DNA from: Cricetibacter osteomyelitidis
GTDB lineage: Bacteria; Pseudomonadota; Gammaproteobacteria; Enterobacterales; Pasteurellaceae
Direction: 5' to 3'
NCBI RefSeq assembly: GCF_004340985.1
Contig: NZ_SLYB01000001.1
Location: 1-64,000 of the forward strand
Length of the DNA stretch: 64,000 bases
Part shown: in pieces, positions 1 to 10,012 of the stretch
Layout of the letters: each line of letters begins with the position of its first letter
Position numbering within the stretch: position 1 is the stretch's first letter
Notes under the pieces: generated by a model
What the model was told of the DNA's origin: nothing
The model's input: the letters and a program-made list of their open reading frames with translations, nothing else
Databases searched by the model: none
Made by a program: the position numbers and the translations under genes

Positions 1-30
1 GACAAGTTTTTTATTCATTTTCAAAAATAG

Positions 31-63
31 GGGTTAAAGCCTTATACTATAAGGCTTTAACCC
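31..63. terminator. Perfect 14-bp dyad at left edge
   Basis: The arms at 31-44 and 50-63 are perfectly complementary around a 5-nt loop. A frame from position 1 ends with TAG at 28-30, so this may terminate a plus-strand gene lying mostly outside the window. The T-run after the stem is weak. Confidence 0.6.
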
Positions 64-119
64 ACTTTATAGCAACTATTTTGTCTATTACACCAATTAT
101 TGGCAAAGTCAATAAGCAA

Positions 120-149
120 AAGTGCGGTAGATTTTACCGCACTTTTTTA
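120..149. terminator. Inverted uptake-signal pair, terminator of pheA
   Basis: AAGTGCGGT at 120-128 and ACCGCACTT at 136-144 form a hairpin followed by T-runs on both sides. The pair lies just downstream of the minus-strand pheA stop. Inverted uptake signals acting as terminators are well known in Haemophilus-like genomes. Confidence 0.8.
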
Positions 150-166
150 TTTTAGCCGGCTGTGGA

Positions 167-1327
167 TTAATCTAAATCCACCGGTCGTACAATTTCACTT
201 GGGTAGCAACCCAACACTTTCAAATAACGGCAATATTCTTGCAATTCTTCTAAGGCGTGTTTTGTATCGGGGTGATTGATATTGGCTTCAATTTCCAAAT
301 AGAACATTTCTTGCCAAGGCTCGCCGTAAATCGGGCGGGATTCCAATTTAGTTATATTGATTTCGTGTTTTTTGAATACCAATAATGCATCCACCAAAGA
401 ACCGGCTTTTTGTCCGGTTTTCATTAATAATAAGGTTTTGGTCGGAATTTGCGGAGAAACGGTAACTGCTTTTTTCGCTACTATAATAAAACGCGTAATA
501 TTATTGACTTGATTGGCAATATCGGTTTTTAGCACATGCAAACCATATAAGTTACCGCCGTCTTCATTACCAAGTGCAGCGATATTCGGTCTGTTTAAAC
601 TTGCAACCAGTTGCATTGCATGGGAACTGCTTTCGCAGTATTCAATATGCACACGATTTAAAGTTTGAATAAAACGGCTGCATTGTTGAATCACTTGCGG
701 GTGACTGTATAAAGTATCGATTTTGCTTAAATCATCTTGTTCGGACACTAAAATGCAATGTTTGATTGGATAAGCCAGCTCGCCTACTAATGCCAATTCG
801 GTGTGTTGCAACAAGTCATACACTTCGTTGATGGAGCCTGATGTCGTATTTTCCAAAGGCAAAATACCATAATCCGCTTCACCACTGACTACTTTGTCAA
901 ACACTTGATTGAAAGATTCGCAACTCAATTCGATCATTTGCTCTTGATAACGGGTAGCATAACTGCGGGCTGCCAAATGAGAATAAGAACCGCGTTTACC
1001 TAAGAAAGCGATGTGGATATTTTGTTCCCGTTGTTCGTTAAGTTTCTTTTGTAAATAGACTTGCTGAGTCAATACGGAATCTTCAATAATTTTTTGGAAA
1101 ATATTGGTGATGTATTGCGATTCTAACTGATAATTTTCGTTTTCTGCAAATTGTACTAATTCTTGCAGAAGTTGTTGTTCGCGTTCCGTATCACGCAATG
1201 GTTTTTGCGTGATTTCTTTGCTGCGTACCACATCAAACGCTAAGCGATGACGTTCGGAAAGCAATTTCAGTAAACTGCGATCGATTTGTGTGATTTGTTG
1301 TCGGATTTCGGAGAGATCTAATGCCAT
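167..1327 (-). CDS. pheA: Bifunctional chorismate mutase / prephenate dehydratase (P-protein)
   Basis: Converts chorismate to prephenate and then to phenylpyruvate in phenylalanine synthesis in the cytoplasm. Residues about 1-90 are an AroQ-type chorismate mutase helix domain ([19 protein letters not shown]). The prephenate dehydratase domain follows from about residue 105 ([31 protein letters not shown]), and a C-terminal ACT domain (KLESRPI near residue 340) would bind phenylalanine for feedback control. I chose the ATG at 1327 (386 aa). A TTG four codons upstream at 1339 keeps the frame open, but the GGGA before the ATG fits ribosome binding better. It appears monocistronic, ending at the uptake-signal terminator. 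Confidence is high from the motif order and from close agreement with the remembered H. influenzae N-terminus. Confidence 0.95.
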   Translation of the reverse strand: MALDLSEIRQQITQIDRSLLKLLSERHRLAFDVVRSKEITQKPLRDTEREQQLLQELVQFAENENYQLESQYITNIFQKIIEDSVLTQQVYLQKKLNEQREQNIHIAFLGKRGSYSHLAARSYATRYQEQMIELSCESFNQVFDKVVSGEADYGILPLENTTSGSINEVYDLLQHTELALVGELAYPIKHCILVSEQDDLSKIDTLYSHPQVIQQCSRFIQTLNRVHIEYCESSSHAMQLVASLNRPNIAALGNEDGGNLYGLHVLKTDIANQVNNITRFIIVAKKAVTVSPQIPTKTLLLMKTGQKAGSLVDALLVFKKHEINITKLESRPIYGEPWQEMFYLEIEANINHPDTKHALEELQEYCRYLKVLGCYPSEIVRPVDLD

Positions 1328-1408
1328 TTGGGTTCCCAATCATAAAAAACAGATTGGGAACATTGTAGGGGAGTCAGACGAAATACTCAAGTGCGGTAAG
1401 AAATTATC

Positions 1409-2065
1409 TTATTTTTCAGATAATGGAAATCCGCCTAAGGATTTTAGTCTGTTCACCATAAAACAAAATAATTCGGCAGTACGTTCCGTATCATACAAAG
1501 CAGAATGTGCCTGTTTACCGTCAAATTCGATTTTTGCCGCTTGGCAGGCTTTCACCAGCACCGTTTGACCGAACATAAAACCGCTGAGTGTGGCGGTATC
1601 AAAAGTTGAAAACGGGTGAAACGGATTCCGTTTTGCTCTCACTCGTTCTGCCGCCGCCATAATAAAGCCCTGATCAAAAGCGGCATTGTGAGCCACCATA
1701 ATAGAACGTTGGCAGTTTGCCTCTTTTTGTGCTTTGCGGATCATCTTAAACATTTCGGTAATCGCAATATTTTCCGACACTGCACCACGCAGCGGATTAT
1801 CAATATCGATCCCGTTAAATTTCATAGAATCGGGATTAATATTCGCACCTTCAAAAGGGTGTATGTGAAAATGACATTTTTGATCGGGAACCAACAAACC
1901 GTTTTCATCCATTTTAGTGGTGATAGCGGCCAGTTCCAATAACGCATCAGTTTTACTATTTAACCCGGCAGTTTCCACATCAATAATCACCGGGAAGTAG
2001 CCGCGAAAACGGTTTTTTAGTAAATTATAATCAAGTGTTGTTTGTTCGGACGATTGTTCAGACAT
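1409..2065 (-). CDS. rnt: Ribonuclease T
   Basis: A DEDD-family 3'-5' exoribonuclease that trims the 3' ends of tRNA, 5S and 23S rRNA and turns over the CCA end of tRNA. ExoI is seen as VIDVETAGL near residue 28 (Asp and Glu), ExoII around [10 protein letters not shown] near residue 124, and ExoIII as [14 protein letters not shown] near residue 188 (catalytic His and Asp). The length of 218 aa matches the family (215 aa in E. coli). No strong Shine-Dalgarno precedes the ATG. It lies between pheA and gloA on the same strand, with gaps of 81 and 61 bp. Confidence 0.95.
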   Translation of the reverse strand: MSEQSSEQTTLDYNLLKNRFRGYFPVIIDVETAGLNSKTDALLELAAITTKMDENGLLVPDQKCHFHIHPFEGANINPDSMKFNGIDIDNPLRGAVSENIAITEMFKMIRKAQKEANCQRSIMVAHNAAFDQGFIMAAAERVRAKRNPFHPFSTFDTATLSGFMFGQTVLVKACQAAKIEFDGKQAHSALYDTERTAELFCFMVNRLKSLGGFPLSEK

Positions 2066-2126
2066 AATTTGAATAACTATAAGAAAGTCGGGTTAACACA
2101 ATAACCCGGCATTTTAACTAACAAGA

Positions 2127-2534
2127 TTAATTGCCAAGTGCATCTTTGGCTTGAGAATTTTCAATAAATTCGATTTTATAACCGTCAGGATCTTCTACAA
2201 AGGCGATTACGGTTTTGCCACCTTTTACCGGCCCCGGTTCACGGGTGACTTTACCGCCCGCTTTCGCAACGGCTTCGCAAGTGGCATAAATATTATCCAC
2301 GCCAATAGCAATGTGACCATAGGCCGTACCCAATTCATATTCCGTTACGCCCCAGTTATAAGTGAGTTCAATCACTGCGGTTTTATCTTCGTCATCATAA
2401 CCTAAAAATGCTAAAGAATATCTGTATTCCGGGTTTTCGTTGGTACGCAATAAACGCATACCCAATACATTTTGATAAAAGCCGATTGAACGTTGTAAAT
2501 CCCCCACTCGCAACATAGTATGTAAAATTCGCAT
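2127..2534 (-). CDS. gloA: Lactoylglutathione lyase (glyoxalase I)
   Basis: Isomerises the methylglyoxal-glutathione hemithioacetal to S-lactoylglutathione, detoxifying methylglyoxal. At 135 aa it is the short bacterial type. The metal ligands expected for the family are visible: His5 in [12 protein letters not shown], Glu56 in [10 protein letters not shown], His near residue 74 in YGHIAIGVD and a late Glu in YKIEFIE. The E. coli-type enzymes use nickel; that is family knowledge, not visible here. It is transcribed away from the membrane protein at 2617, with a 70-82 bp divergent promoter region between them. Confidence 0.95.
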   Translation of the reverse strand: MRILHTMLRVGDLQRSIGFYQNVLGMRLLRTNENPEYRYSLAFLGYDDEDKTAVIELTYNWGVTEYELGTAYGHIAIGVDNIYATCEAVAKAGGKVTREPGPVKGGKTVIAFVEDPDGYKIEFIENSQAKDALGN

Positions 2535-2616
2535 AATGTATTCCTTTTTATTGAGAAAAGCTATCGGAATTATGGCATAATTCCCGCAATAAATCAGTTA
2601 CTTTATGAAGGAAGTT

Positions 2617-3408
2617 ATGTCAGACGAAAAAAATACCGTACCCTTGACCGCACTTTTGAGCATTTTGCCGGTAATGTTGGTTTTTTCTATGGATTATTGG
2701 TTAATGGGGCAGGCGGGGAATTTAGGATCGCATTTTGCTTTTGCGGTCTTAGTGACACAATTATTATGTCAAATTGCGTTTTTTTACGGTGAAATTTGCC
2801 AGGGGCAACGGGGACGGTTAGCCATTGTAAATTTATGCTGGCTCGGTTTTTGGGGCGGATTGTTCGCCGTAAATTGGCTCTTGGCAACTCATAGCCTATT
2901 ATTATATTTATTAGTGGTATGTGGATCTTTATTAACTTTATCCGGTGCAGTACATCGCAAAAATGAAGTTGTTCGCACGCCATTTTTGATTGGCGGATTT
3001 ATTGTCGGTGGTGCGGGTTTGATTTTATATTTGGTCATGTTGTTCGGTTTATCTGATGTCAATATCGTGCGTTACAATTTGATCAGTCAGATATTCACTG
3101 CAATTTTATTAGCCTATCTGGCATTAATTATCAGTCGCAATCGTTTGCAAGGTTTTATTGCATTGATGCCAATGTCCTTTATTGCGGTATTATTGCTTAA
3201 TGCCGTGGTGATTTTGATTTGGGCTGGCGTTATGCATTTCAGCGGCGCAACATTACAAAGCGGACTGGCGGTTTATTTTGTGTTACATTTGATTTTATCC
3301 GCAGTGTTTATGCAACCGATTTTACGGCAAACCAAACTTAGCTATACGCCGTTAGTGTTTGCCTTATGTGTGGCGTTGAGTTTACCCGTTTTTATTTCAG
3401 TTTCTTGA
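2617..3408 (+). CDS. Polytopic membrane protein, function unknown
   Basis: I do not recognise a named family. The protein is strongly hydrophobic, with about eight likely transmembrane segments (for example ALLSILPVMLVFSM near the N-terminus and LVFALCVALSLPVFI at the C-terminus), and has few charged residues in the loops. The frame is open from an ATG at 2605. The sequence AGGAAG just before the ATG at 2617 makes 2617 the likelier start (263 aa, beginning MSDEKNT). It is divergent from gloA and ends before a stem-loop terminator at 3431. Nothing in the sequence suggests a substrate. Confidence 0.75.
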   Translation: MSDEKNTVPLTALLSILPVMLVFSMDYWLMGQAGNLGSHFAFAVLVTQLLCQIAFFYGEICQGQRGRLAIVNLCWLGFWGGLFAVNWLLATHSLLLYLLVVCGSLLTLSGAVHRKNEVVRTPFLIGGFIVGGAGLILYLVMLFGLSDVNIVRYNLISQIFTAILLAYLALIISRNRLQGFIALMPMSFIAVLLLNAVVILIWAGVMHFSGATLQSGLAVYFVLHLILSAVFMQPILRQTKLSYTPLVFALCVALSLPVFISVS

Positions 3409-3430
3409 CTAAACGGACAGTTTCAAACTT

Positions 3431-3456
3431 TCTCCCGTAAACGGGAGAGGTTTTTT
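3431..3456 (+). terminator. Stem-loop terminator carrying GTAAAC core
   Basis: TCTCCC (3431-3436), a GTAAAC loop, GGGAGA (3443-3448), then GG and six T. It ends the membrane-protein gene. The same TCTCCCGTAAAC core is found at the ends of the dispersed repeat at 36851 and inside menE near 61870, so it may be a solo end of that element. Confidence 0.7.
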
Positions 3457-3469
3457 CATTAATATGAAG

Positions 3470-4405
3470 TTAATCATATAAACTTGGTGCATTTTCATCC
3501 GGTTGATTCTTAAAGCGTCGATGCATCCACATATATTGTTCCACGCCTTTTAAGATCTCTTTTTCAACTATTTGATTCATCCGTATAGCAATATCGGTTT
3601 CATTATCTAAATCCGAAAAATCTACCGGCTCGGAGATACTTAAGGTATAACCGGAATTATCGCGGTTACGCAAAGGCGAAAAAGGAACCACTTTGCAATT
3701 GGGTACAGATTTTAATAAATAATATGAACCGGTTGTGGTACAGGCATCCGGAACAGCAAAAAACGGCACGAATACCGCATTTTTTCTACCATAATCGTGA
3801 TCCGGAGCATACCAAATCATATCGCCTTTGCGTAAGGCCTTGATCATGGCCCGTAAGTCCTTGCGATCAATCATATCTTTATTAGAACGCATTCTGCCGC
3901 GTATTTGCAACCAGTCAAATACAGGATTGTCGTTGGGTCTGTAAACGCCGATACCTTGATGTTGAAGGCCGACCATTCTTGCTCCTAATTCAAGGGTAAG
4001 AAAATGCACACCCACTAATAAGATACCTTCCTGTCGATGATTCAGCAGATTATCCAAACCTTCCACTTTGTACCATTTACGCATCCGTTCGTCCGACCAG
4101 AACCAAGCCATACCGGTTTCGATGATGGCCATTCCGACGGCTTTTAAATTTTCTTGCAAGATAGCGTCGATTTTTTCCGGCGGCAAATCAGGAAAGCTTA
4201 ATTCTAGATTACGACGAGCAATTTTAGCACGGCGTTTTCCCACTTTAAGTTTGGTAAATAATAATCCCAAGCCGTGACCGATTTTCAACAAAACGGGATA
4301 AGGTAATAATACTATTAAGCGCCATAATCCCACTGCAAGCCAAAAGCCCCAATATTTAGGAGCAAGAAATGATTTTTGAAATTTAGGTAATTTTTCGTTC
4401 GTCAT
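3470..4405 (-). CDS. lpxL: Lipid A biosynthesis late acyltransferase (LpxL/HtrB type)
   Basis: Transfers a secondary acyl chain from acyl-ACP to Kdo2-lipid IVA at the inner-membrane cytoplasmic face. An N-terminal membrane anchor (GFWLAVGLWRLIVLLPYP, about residues 16-33) precedes the acyltransferase fold. The catalytic HX4(D/E) motif is HFLTLE near residue 134, followed by GIGVYRPNDNP and WYAPDHDYG, and the C-terminus reads QYMWMHRRFK as in LpxL. It is divergent from hldE, an arrangement I recall for htrB-rfaE in H. influenzae. At 311 aa it is family length. Telling LpxL from LpxM rests on the N-terminal GFW, NLELSFP and MAWFW segments. Confidence 0.93.
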   Translation of the reverse strand: MTNEKLPKFQKSFLAPKYWGFWLAVGLWRLIVLLPYPVLLKIGHGLGLLFTKLKVGKRRAKIARRNLELSFPDLPPEKIDAILQENLKAVGMAIIETGMAWFWSDERMRKWYKVEGLDNLLNHRQEGILLVGVHFLTLELGARMVGLQHQGIGVYRPNDNPVFDWLQIRGRMRSNKDMIDRKDLRAMIKALRKGDMIWYAPDHDYGRKNAVFVPFFAVPDACTTTGSYYLLKSVPNCKVVPFSPLRNRDNSGYTLSISEPVDFSDLDNETDIAIRMNQIVEKEILKGVEQYMWMHRRFKNQPDENAPSLYD

Positions 4406-4482
4406 AATTTAATTTTCCATCATCAAGTGTGGGTTATTTTAACGGAAATTTAGATAAATTTCATTTTGAATATGTTTAATTA

Positions 4483-4491
4483 TGGTAAAAT
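4483..4491 (+). promoter_or_regulatory. Extended -10 candidate for hldE
   Basis: TGGTAAAAT gives a TG-extended -10 about 42 bp before the hldE start. No good -35 is at ideal spacing (TTGAAT ends only 14 bp upstream). A tentative call. Confidence 0.35.
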
Positions 4492-4532
4492 CCCCCAAAA
4501 TTATAAATTAGTCTGCGATAAAGGAAACAGCA

Positions 4533-5960
4533 ATGGCTCAATATTCAGCACATTTTAATCAAGCAAAAGTATTAGTGTTAGGTGATGTGATGCTCGACCG
4601 CTATTGGTTCGGTTCCACTAACCGTATTTCTCCGGAAGCGCCGGTTCCTGTGGTAAAAGTTCAACAAAATGAAGAACGTGCAGGTGGTGCGGCCAACGTG
4701 GCAATGAATATCGCCGCGTTAAATGTACCGGTACAATTGCTCGGATTAACCGGTCAGGATGAAGCCGGAACGGCATTAACTCAATTACTGGCAAAGCAAA
4801 AAATTGATTGTAATTTTGTGCAATTAGAGACTCATCCCACCATTACGAAATTGCGTATTCTTTCTCGCCATCAGCAATTATTACGCCTTGATTTTGAAGA
4901 AGACTTTAATAATGTAGTTAATTCCGATTTATTACAGAAATTACAGGCGGTAGTCAAAAATTACGGTGCATTGATTTTATCGGATTATGGTAAAGGCACG
5001 TTGAATCAAGTACAACAAATGATCCGAATTGCCCGAGCGGCGAATGTGCCGGTGTTAATTGATCCGAAAGGTACGGATTTTGAAAAATATCGCGGAGCGA
5101 CGTTATTAACGCCAAATTTATCTGAATTTGAAGCGGTTGTAGGAAAATGTCAATCGGAAGATGATTTAATCGCAAGAGGATTGAAGCTGATTTCCGACTA
5201 CGATTTGACCGCACTTTTAGTAACCCGTTCGGAAAATGGTATGACGTTATTACGTCCGAATCAGACCGCATTTCATTTACCGACGGTTGCTAAAGAAGTG
5301 TTTGATGTGACCGGTGCGGGCGATACGGTAATCAGCGTATTGGCTACGGCATTGGCCGATGGCAGAGCGTTTGAAGAAGCCTGTTATTTGGCAAATGTGG
5401 CGGCAGGCATTGTAGTGGGCAAATTGGGTACGTCAACAGTTTCAACAGTGGAATTGGAACATGCTATTCACGGTCGTACCGAAACTGGTTTCGGTGTGAT
5501 GGCAGAAAAAGAATTGAAAGCGGCGGTCGCCCAAGCAAAAGCCCGCGGTGAAAAAATTGTGATGACCAACGGTTGTTTCGATATTCTGCATCCCGGACAT
5601 GTTTCTTATTTAGCCAATGCCCGCAAACTCGGTGATCGTTTAATTGTTGCGGTGAACAGTGATGATTCCGTTAAACGCCTGAAAGGTAAAAGTCGTCCGA
5701 TCAATGATTTGAACGCTCGAATGGCAGTGCTTGCCGGTCTTGCCTCCGTGGACTGGGTTGTTCCGTTTGTAGAGGATACTCCGCAACGTTTAATCGGTGA
5801 AGTATTGCCGGATCTTTTGGTCAAAGGCGGAGATTACAAACCGGAAGATATCGCAGGCAGTAAAGAAGTGTGGGCAAACGGCGGCGATGTTAAAGTATTG
5901 AATTTTGAAAATGGTTGCTCAACCAGTAATGTGATTAAAAAAATTCAATCACTGGAATAA
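4533..5960 (+). CDS. hldE: Bifunctional heptose-7-phosphate kinase / heptose-1-phosphate adenylyltransferase
   Basis: Catalyses two steps of ADP-heptose synthesis for the inner core of lipooligosaccharide. Residues about 1-315 are a PfkB/ribokinase-type kinase ([13 protein letters not shown] at the start, [11 protein letters not shown] near residue 260 with the catalytic Asp in GAGD). Residues about 340-475 are a cytidylyltransferase-like domain ([12 protein letters not shown] with its HPGH nucleotide-binding motif, then KGKSRPIND). At 475 aa it is the full fused form. It is divergent from lpxL, so two lipid A/core genes share a promoter region. A clear terminator follows. Confidence 0.96.
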   Translation: MAQYSAHFNQAKVLVLGDVMLDRYWFGSTNRISPEAPVPVVKVQQNEERAGGAANVAMNIAALNVPVQLLGLTGQDEAGTALTQLLAKQKIDCNFVQLETHPTITKLRILSRHQQLLRLDFEEDFNNVVNSDLLQKLQAVVKNYGALILSDYGKGTLNQVQQMIRIARAANVPVLIDPKGTDFEKYRGATLLTPNLSEFEAVVGKCQSEDDLIARGLKLISDYDLTALLVTRSENGMTLLRPNQTAFHLPTVAKEVFDVTGAGDTVISVLATALADGRAFEEACYLANVAAGIVVGKLGTSTVSTVELEHAIHGRTETGFGVMAEKELKAAVAQAKARGEKIVMTNGCFDILHPGHVSYLANARKLGDRLIVAVNSDDSVKRLKGKSRPINDLNARMAVLAGLASVDWVVPFVEDTPQRLIGEVLPDLLVKGGDYKPEDIAGSKEVWANGGDVKVLNFENGCSTSNVIKKIQSLE

Positions 5961-5995
5961 ATTGTCATTAAACTGTCATATTTCTTTGTCACAAT

Positions 5996-6026
5996 AAAGC
6001 CGTATTTCATTACGGCTTTTTGTTTA
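5996..6026 (+). terminator. Rho-independent terminator after hldE
   Basis: AAAGCCGTA (5996-6004), a 6-nt loop, TACGGCTTT (6011-6019), then TTGTTTA. Confidence 0.85.
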
Positions 6027-6038
6027 TAAGGAAAAATT

Positions 6039-6407
6039 ATGAATCAATTTGATGTAATTGGGCTTGTATATTGTCCTATGTTGTCTAAACGCGTTTACGC
6101 GAAAGTAAAAGATGCGGAAAATAACGGCGTTTTTTTGGTTGCCGCAGCTCGTTTACGCAAAATTAAAGAACGTGAAGTATCGCCGGGAGAACCGCATGAA
6201 GTAGCCGGGATTTGGTTTTTCGATAACGGACGAATCGGTGGTAGTTTAATGCACGTACAAGACTGTCGACAGTTTTTTGATGCCACTGAAAAAAATGCCG
6301 ATTTGTTAAATCAACTGCACCAACGTTCGCCGGAAAATGGTTTTGAACCGAGCGGACAATATGAAAATTTAATCGGGCATTACGATAATTGGAGAATAGT
6401 ACCTTAA
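6039..6407 (+). CDS. Small protein of unknown function (122 aa)
   Basis: I do not recognise this family. It is a soluble, mixed-composition protein with no signal peptide or membrane segment and only two cysteines (YCP near residue 12 and DCRQFF near 76). A good AAGGA ribosome site lies 7 nt before the ATG, the gene sits between two clear terminators, and codon use resembles its neighbours, so it looks real and monocistronic. Nothing around it (hldE upstream, rne downstream) indicates a pathway. Confidence 0.7.
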   Translation: MNQFDVIGLVYCPMLSKRVYAKVKDAENNGVFLVAAARLRKIKEREVSPGEPHEVAGIWFFDNGRIGGSLMHVQDCRQFFDATEKNADLLNQLHQRSPENGFEPSGQYENLIGHYDNWRIVP

Positions 6408-6440
6408 TTGACCTTTCAACATAAATGCGATTGTAGTTTT

Positions 6441-6473
6441 AGGCGATTGATTTTTATCACTCGCCTTTTTTTA
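6441..6473 (+). terminator. Terminator after the 122-aa gene
   Basis: AGGCGA (6441-6446) pairs with TCGCCT (6461-6466), with an inner TGAT/ATCA helix, followed by seven T. Confidence 0.85.
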
Positions 6474-6525
6474 TAGAAAGTGCGGTCGCTTTTGTCAAAT
6501 TTTTGTTAAATTCAGTCTTTTCACC

Positions 6526-6555
6526 TTGCCAAAGTCACTCCATTTAAGAGATAAT
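6526..6555 (+). promoter_or_regulatory. Candidate rne promoter
   Basis: TTGCCA (6526-6531), an 18-bp spacer, and GATAAT (6550-6555). A start near 6561 would give a leader of about 320 nt that begins almost exactly at the hairpin at 6559. Confidence 0.5.
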
Positions 6556-6558
6556 AAC

Positions 6559-6594
6559 GAGTATTTTTTAGTATTTGGATACGAAAAAATACTC
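6559..6594 (+). promoter_or_regulatory. Large hairpin in the rne leader, possible RNase E autoregulatory element
   Basis: The 11-bp perfect stem GAGTATTTTTT / AAAAAATACTC (6559-6569 with 6584-6594) encloses an A-G mismatch and a second GTAT/ATAC helix with a TTGG loop. It lies in the 474-bp gap between the previous gene and rne; the rest of that gap holds a smaller CAATG/CATTG hairpin near 6618 and no convincing gene. In E. coli the long rne 5' UTR carries stem-loops through which RNase E controls its own mRNA. That this is the equivalent is inference from position and shape. Confidence 0.55.
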
Positions 6595-6881
6595 ATGGTT
6601 GATGAGTTTATCACTCGCAATGCGGCATTGGGCATAAGACATTGAATATCAACTTTATTTTTTGATTTAAGCAAAGCAGTTGCTTGCAGAATTTTTGAAT
6701 TCCATCATTTTTGTTTTATTGAAATTTTATTGGCAAATGCCGATTTCAGTAACGTTATCAATGCACCCAGCACGAGATAATCGTGAGATTGACTTTAGCG
6801 ACAGACACGAGGTCGATAACGAAGCCCCAAACTATTTGTTTAAATTATTGATAATTAATAAAAATAATTGAGAAAAACACA

Positions 6882-9833
6882 ATGAAAAGAATGTTAATCA
6901 ATGCAACTCAAAAAGAAGAGTTGCGTGTTGCGTTAGTCGATGGACAACGTTTATTTGATTTGGATATCGAAAGTCCGGGTCACGAACAGAAAAAAGCCAA
7001 TATTTACAAAGGAAAAATCACCCGTGTCGAGCCAAGTCTTGAAGCGGCATTTGTAGATTATGGTGCCGAACGTCACGGCTTTTTGCCTTTAAAAGAAATT
7101 GCCCGTGAATATTTTCCTGAAGGTTACGCATTTCAAGGCCGTCCGAACATTCGCGACATCATTAAGGAAGGTCAGGAAGTTATTGTTCAAGTGAGTAAAG
7201 AAGAGCGTGGTAACAAAGGTGCTGCGTTAACAACTTTCATTTCTTTGGCCGGCAGTTATTTGGTAATCATGCCGAATAATCCGCGTGCCGGCGGCATATC
7301 CCGCCGTATCGAAGGGGACGAACGTCTGGAATTAAAAGAAGCGCTAAGTTCACTTGAAGTGCCGGATGGTGTAGGTCTTATCGTGCGTACTGCCGGGGTA
7401 GGCAAATCACCGGAAGAGTTGCAATGGGACTTAAAGGTGCTATTACACCATTGGGAAGCAATTAAACAAGCCTCTGAGAATCGTCCCGCTCCGTTTTTGA
7501 TCCATCAGGAAAGTGACGTGATCGTGCGAGCGATCCGCGATTACTTGCGTCGTGATATCGGTGAGATCTTAATTGACAGTCCGAAAATTTATGAAAAAGC
7601 GAAAAATCATATTAAATTGATCCGCCCTGATTTCATCAATCGTGTGAAATTATATCAGGGCGAAGTACCGCTTTTCAGTCATTATCAAATCGAATCGCAA
7701 ATTGAATCCGCTTTCCAACGCGAAGTGCGTTTACCGTCCGGCGGTTCCATCGTGATTGATGTGACCGAAGCGTTAACCGCTATCGATATCAACTCTGCAC
7801 GTTCAACCCGTGGCGGTGATATTGAAGAAACTGCACTGAACACCAACTTAGAAGCAGCGGATGAAATTGCCCGCCAATTGCGTTTACGTGACTTAGGCGG
7901 TTTGATCGTAATCGACTTTATCGATATGACACCGATCCGCCATCAACGCGAAGTGGAAAACCGTATGCGGGATGCGGTACGCCAAGACCGTGCCCGCATC
8001 CAAATCAGCCGTATTTCCCGTTTCGGCTTATTGGAAATGTCCCGTCAGCGTTTGAGCCCGTCATTAGGTGAAAGTTCTCATCATATTTGCCCGCGTTGTC
8101 AGGGAACGGGTAAAGTACGCGATAACGAGTCCTTGTCTTTATCTATTTTGCGTTTATTGGAAGAAGAAGCGATTAAAGAAAACACCAAGAAAGTACATAC
8201 TATTGTACCGGTGGAAATTGCCTCTTACTTATTGAATGAAAAACGTAAGGCCATTTACAGTATTGAAAAACGCCACGATGTGGATATTGTCGTTGTGCCG
8301 AATGAAGCGATGGAAACCCCGAACTTCAGCGTATTCCGTATGCGTGATGGAGAAGACAGCAATATTTTAAGTTACAACTTGGCAAAATTGCACCAAGAGC
8401 AGGAAGATAGTTTTGTTGCGGAAGAATCTTTGGTTTCCCGCAATATTGATCAAGCCGCGGTAAGCACGGAATCTGTGATGGAAAGTGCGGCGGTTTCTTT
8501 GGATATTTCAACTCCGGCACCAAGTCCGGTAGAGAAAAAAGCGGAAGAAAATAAACCGTCTTTGATCGCACGTATCATTGCTGCGATTAAAGGTATTTTT
8601 GCTTCCGAACCTAAAGTTGAAGAAAAACCGAAAACAAAAAACAATCAAAGTAATCGCAATCGTCGTAATAATCAGGAACGTCGCAATCAACGCCGTTCAC
8701 GTAATGAGCGCAATAACGATAATACGGAACGTGATGAGCAAGCCTCAACAAAAGAAAGCAAAGCGGAACAACAAAATAATCGTTCACGCAATGCGGATCG
8801 CAAACGTAATAATCGCAAAGCGGCGAATTTGGTTGATGAAAATATTGCAGATGTTCAAGGCGAGAGCGGGCAAACCGCAGTGACTCGTGTTGTGGAAGAA
8901 GTGATACAAGTCCGTCGTCCTCGTCGTGATTTACGCAAAAAAGTACGTGTGAATGTAAACGAAAACGATGAAAGTGCGGTAGAAATCAGCGAAAAATTTG
9001 AAGCTGTTGAAAAAGCAGATGTTGTGGCTAAACCGATTGATACTGTTGCTGAAACGAATGTAACCGAAGCGGTTGCTGAAAATACGGATAGTGCCGTACA
9101 AGAAACCGGGACGGAAAAATTACGGGATAACAATCGCAATTCCCGCCGTTTACCGCGTCATTTACGTGTGAGCAATAATCAACGTCGCCGTCGTGCAAAA
9201 TCGCCAATGCCGTTATTTGCAGCAGTCGCCTCACCGGAATTGGCCAGCGGTAAAGTGTGGGTGAGTTTAGATAATTCTCAACCGACAAAAGAAAATAACT
9301 TTATGTCGGTGGATGAAATGTTGGAGCAACAAGGTCATAAGATCGATGTCGTTGCCGCAACACCGGCAACAGAAGTAGTCGTGGAACCGGATAATGCTTC
9401 ACGCCCGTTAGGTATGTTTGTTTCTCAACCGGCTAATGAATCTGTGGAGAAAAAAGTTCAAGAGTCTTTACAGAAATTAAATCAAACCGATATAGCCGCT
9501 CCTGTGAATACTGTAGCTGAGGCTGCAACGCAACAGATTGCTGAAATTGAGCCGGTCGAAGTAGTGGCTGAAATTGCTCAGGATGATGTGACTAAATCGA
9601 TTGAAACATATCAAAGCAAGTATCAGTTTAATGGTCGCGTAGGAACATTCTCTGCGGTACAACATACTAAAGTGGCAATGACTTTAGCCAAAGCCGCCGA
9701 TGAAGTAAATGAAGCCTTTCCAATCGAACAATGGAGAGAATCCCGTTATTACTTCCACGGTAAAGGTGCAGCGGGTCATCACAGTGCCATCAGCCATATT
9801 TTTGCCGAACCGACGCAGGCGAAAGCAGAGTAA
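6882..9833 (+). CDS. rne: Ribonuclease E
   Basis: Essential endoribonuclease and scaffold of the RNA degradosome at the inner membrane. Residues about 35-125 are an S1 RNA-binding domain. Catalytic Mg2+ ligands are Asp302 in TAIDINSAR and Asp345 in IVIDFIDM, and the zinc link is CPRC (Cys403, Cys406). The C-terminal half is disordered: an amphipathic helix ([13 protein letters not shown], about residues 558-570) matches the membrane-targeting segment, Arg/Asn-rich RNA-binding stretches follow (about 588-660 and 748-772), and the C-terminus ([12 protein letters not shown]) resembles the PNPase-binding segment of E. coli RNase E. At 983 aa it is slightly shorter than E. coli (1061). It has a long leader and a good terminator. 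Confidence 0.96.
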   Translation: MKRMLINATQKEELRVALVDGQRLFDLDIESPGHEQKKANIYKGKITRVEPSLEAAFVDYGAERHGFLPLKEIAREYFPEGYAFQGRPNIRDIIKEGQEVIVQVSKEERGNKGAALTTFISLAGSYLVIMPNNPRAGGISRRIEGDERLELKEALSSLEVPDGVGLIVRTAGVGKSPEELQWDLKVLLHHWEAIKQASENRPAPFLIHQESDVIVRAIRDYLRRDIGEILIDSPKIYEKAKNHIKLIRPDFINRVKLYQGEVPLFSHYQIESQIESAFQREVRLPSGGSIVIDVTEALTAIDINSARSTRGGDIEETALNTNLEAADEIARQLRLRDLGGLIVIDFIDMTPIRHQREVENRMRDAVRQDRARIQISRISRFGLLEMSRQRLSPSLGESSHHICPRCQGTGKVRDNESLSLSILRLLEEEAIKENTKKVHTIVPVEIASYLLNEKRKAIYSIEKRHDVDIVVVPNEAMETPNFSVFRMRDGEDSNILSYNLAKLHQEQEDSFVAEESLVSRNIDQAAVSTESVMESAAVSLDISTPAPSPVEKKAEENKPSLIARIIAAIKGIFASEPKVEEKPKTKNNQSNRNRRNNQERRNQRRSRNERNNDNTERDEQASTKESKAEQQNNRSRNADRKRNNRKAANLVDENIADVQGESGQTAVTRVVEEVIQVRRPRRDLRKKVRVNVNENDESAVEISEKFEAVEKADVVAKPIDTVAETNVTEAVAENTDSAVQETGTEKLRDNNRNSRRLPRHLRVSNNQRRRRAKSPMPLFAAVASPELASGKVWVSLDNSQPTKENNFMSVDEMLEQQGHKIDVVAATPATEVVVEPDNASRPLGMFVSQPANESVEKKVQESLQKLNQTDIAAPVNTVAEAATQQIAEIEPVEVVAEIAQDDVTKSIETYQSKYQFNGRVGTFSAVQHTKVAMTLAKAADEVNEAFPIEQWRESRYYFHGKGAAGHHSAISHIFAEPTQAKAE

Positions 9834-9848
9834 TTGGTCAAACCTCTC

Positions 9849-9880
9849 AAAAACGCTTACTGTAAAGTAAGCGTTTTTTA
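9849..9880 (+). terminator. Terminator after rne
   Basis: AAAAACGCTTAC (9849-9860) and GTAAGCGTTTTT (9867-9878) form a 12-bp stem with a 6-nt loop and T-tail. Confidence 0.9.
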
Positions 9881-10012
9881 TGGAAACAACGAAAGTGCGG
9901 TCATAATTTGAAATGTTTTTATGTCTAAAGTTTTCTTTAAGAAAGATCAAAATTTCGCTAAAATATACCGCACTTTATTTGCTTATTTATCTAAAAACAA
10001 CAAGGAATTCTA

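Noticed and set aside
6680-6871. 63-codon open frame in the rne leader
   Set aside because: No ribosome site and unnatural composition; the region is better explained as an untranslated structured leader.
8578-8883. Open frames on both strands inside rne (also around 8855-9288)
   Set aside because: They are shadows of the low-complexity tail-coding sequence of rne, without ribosome sites.
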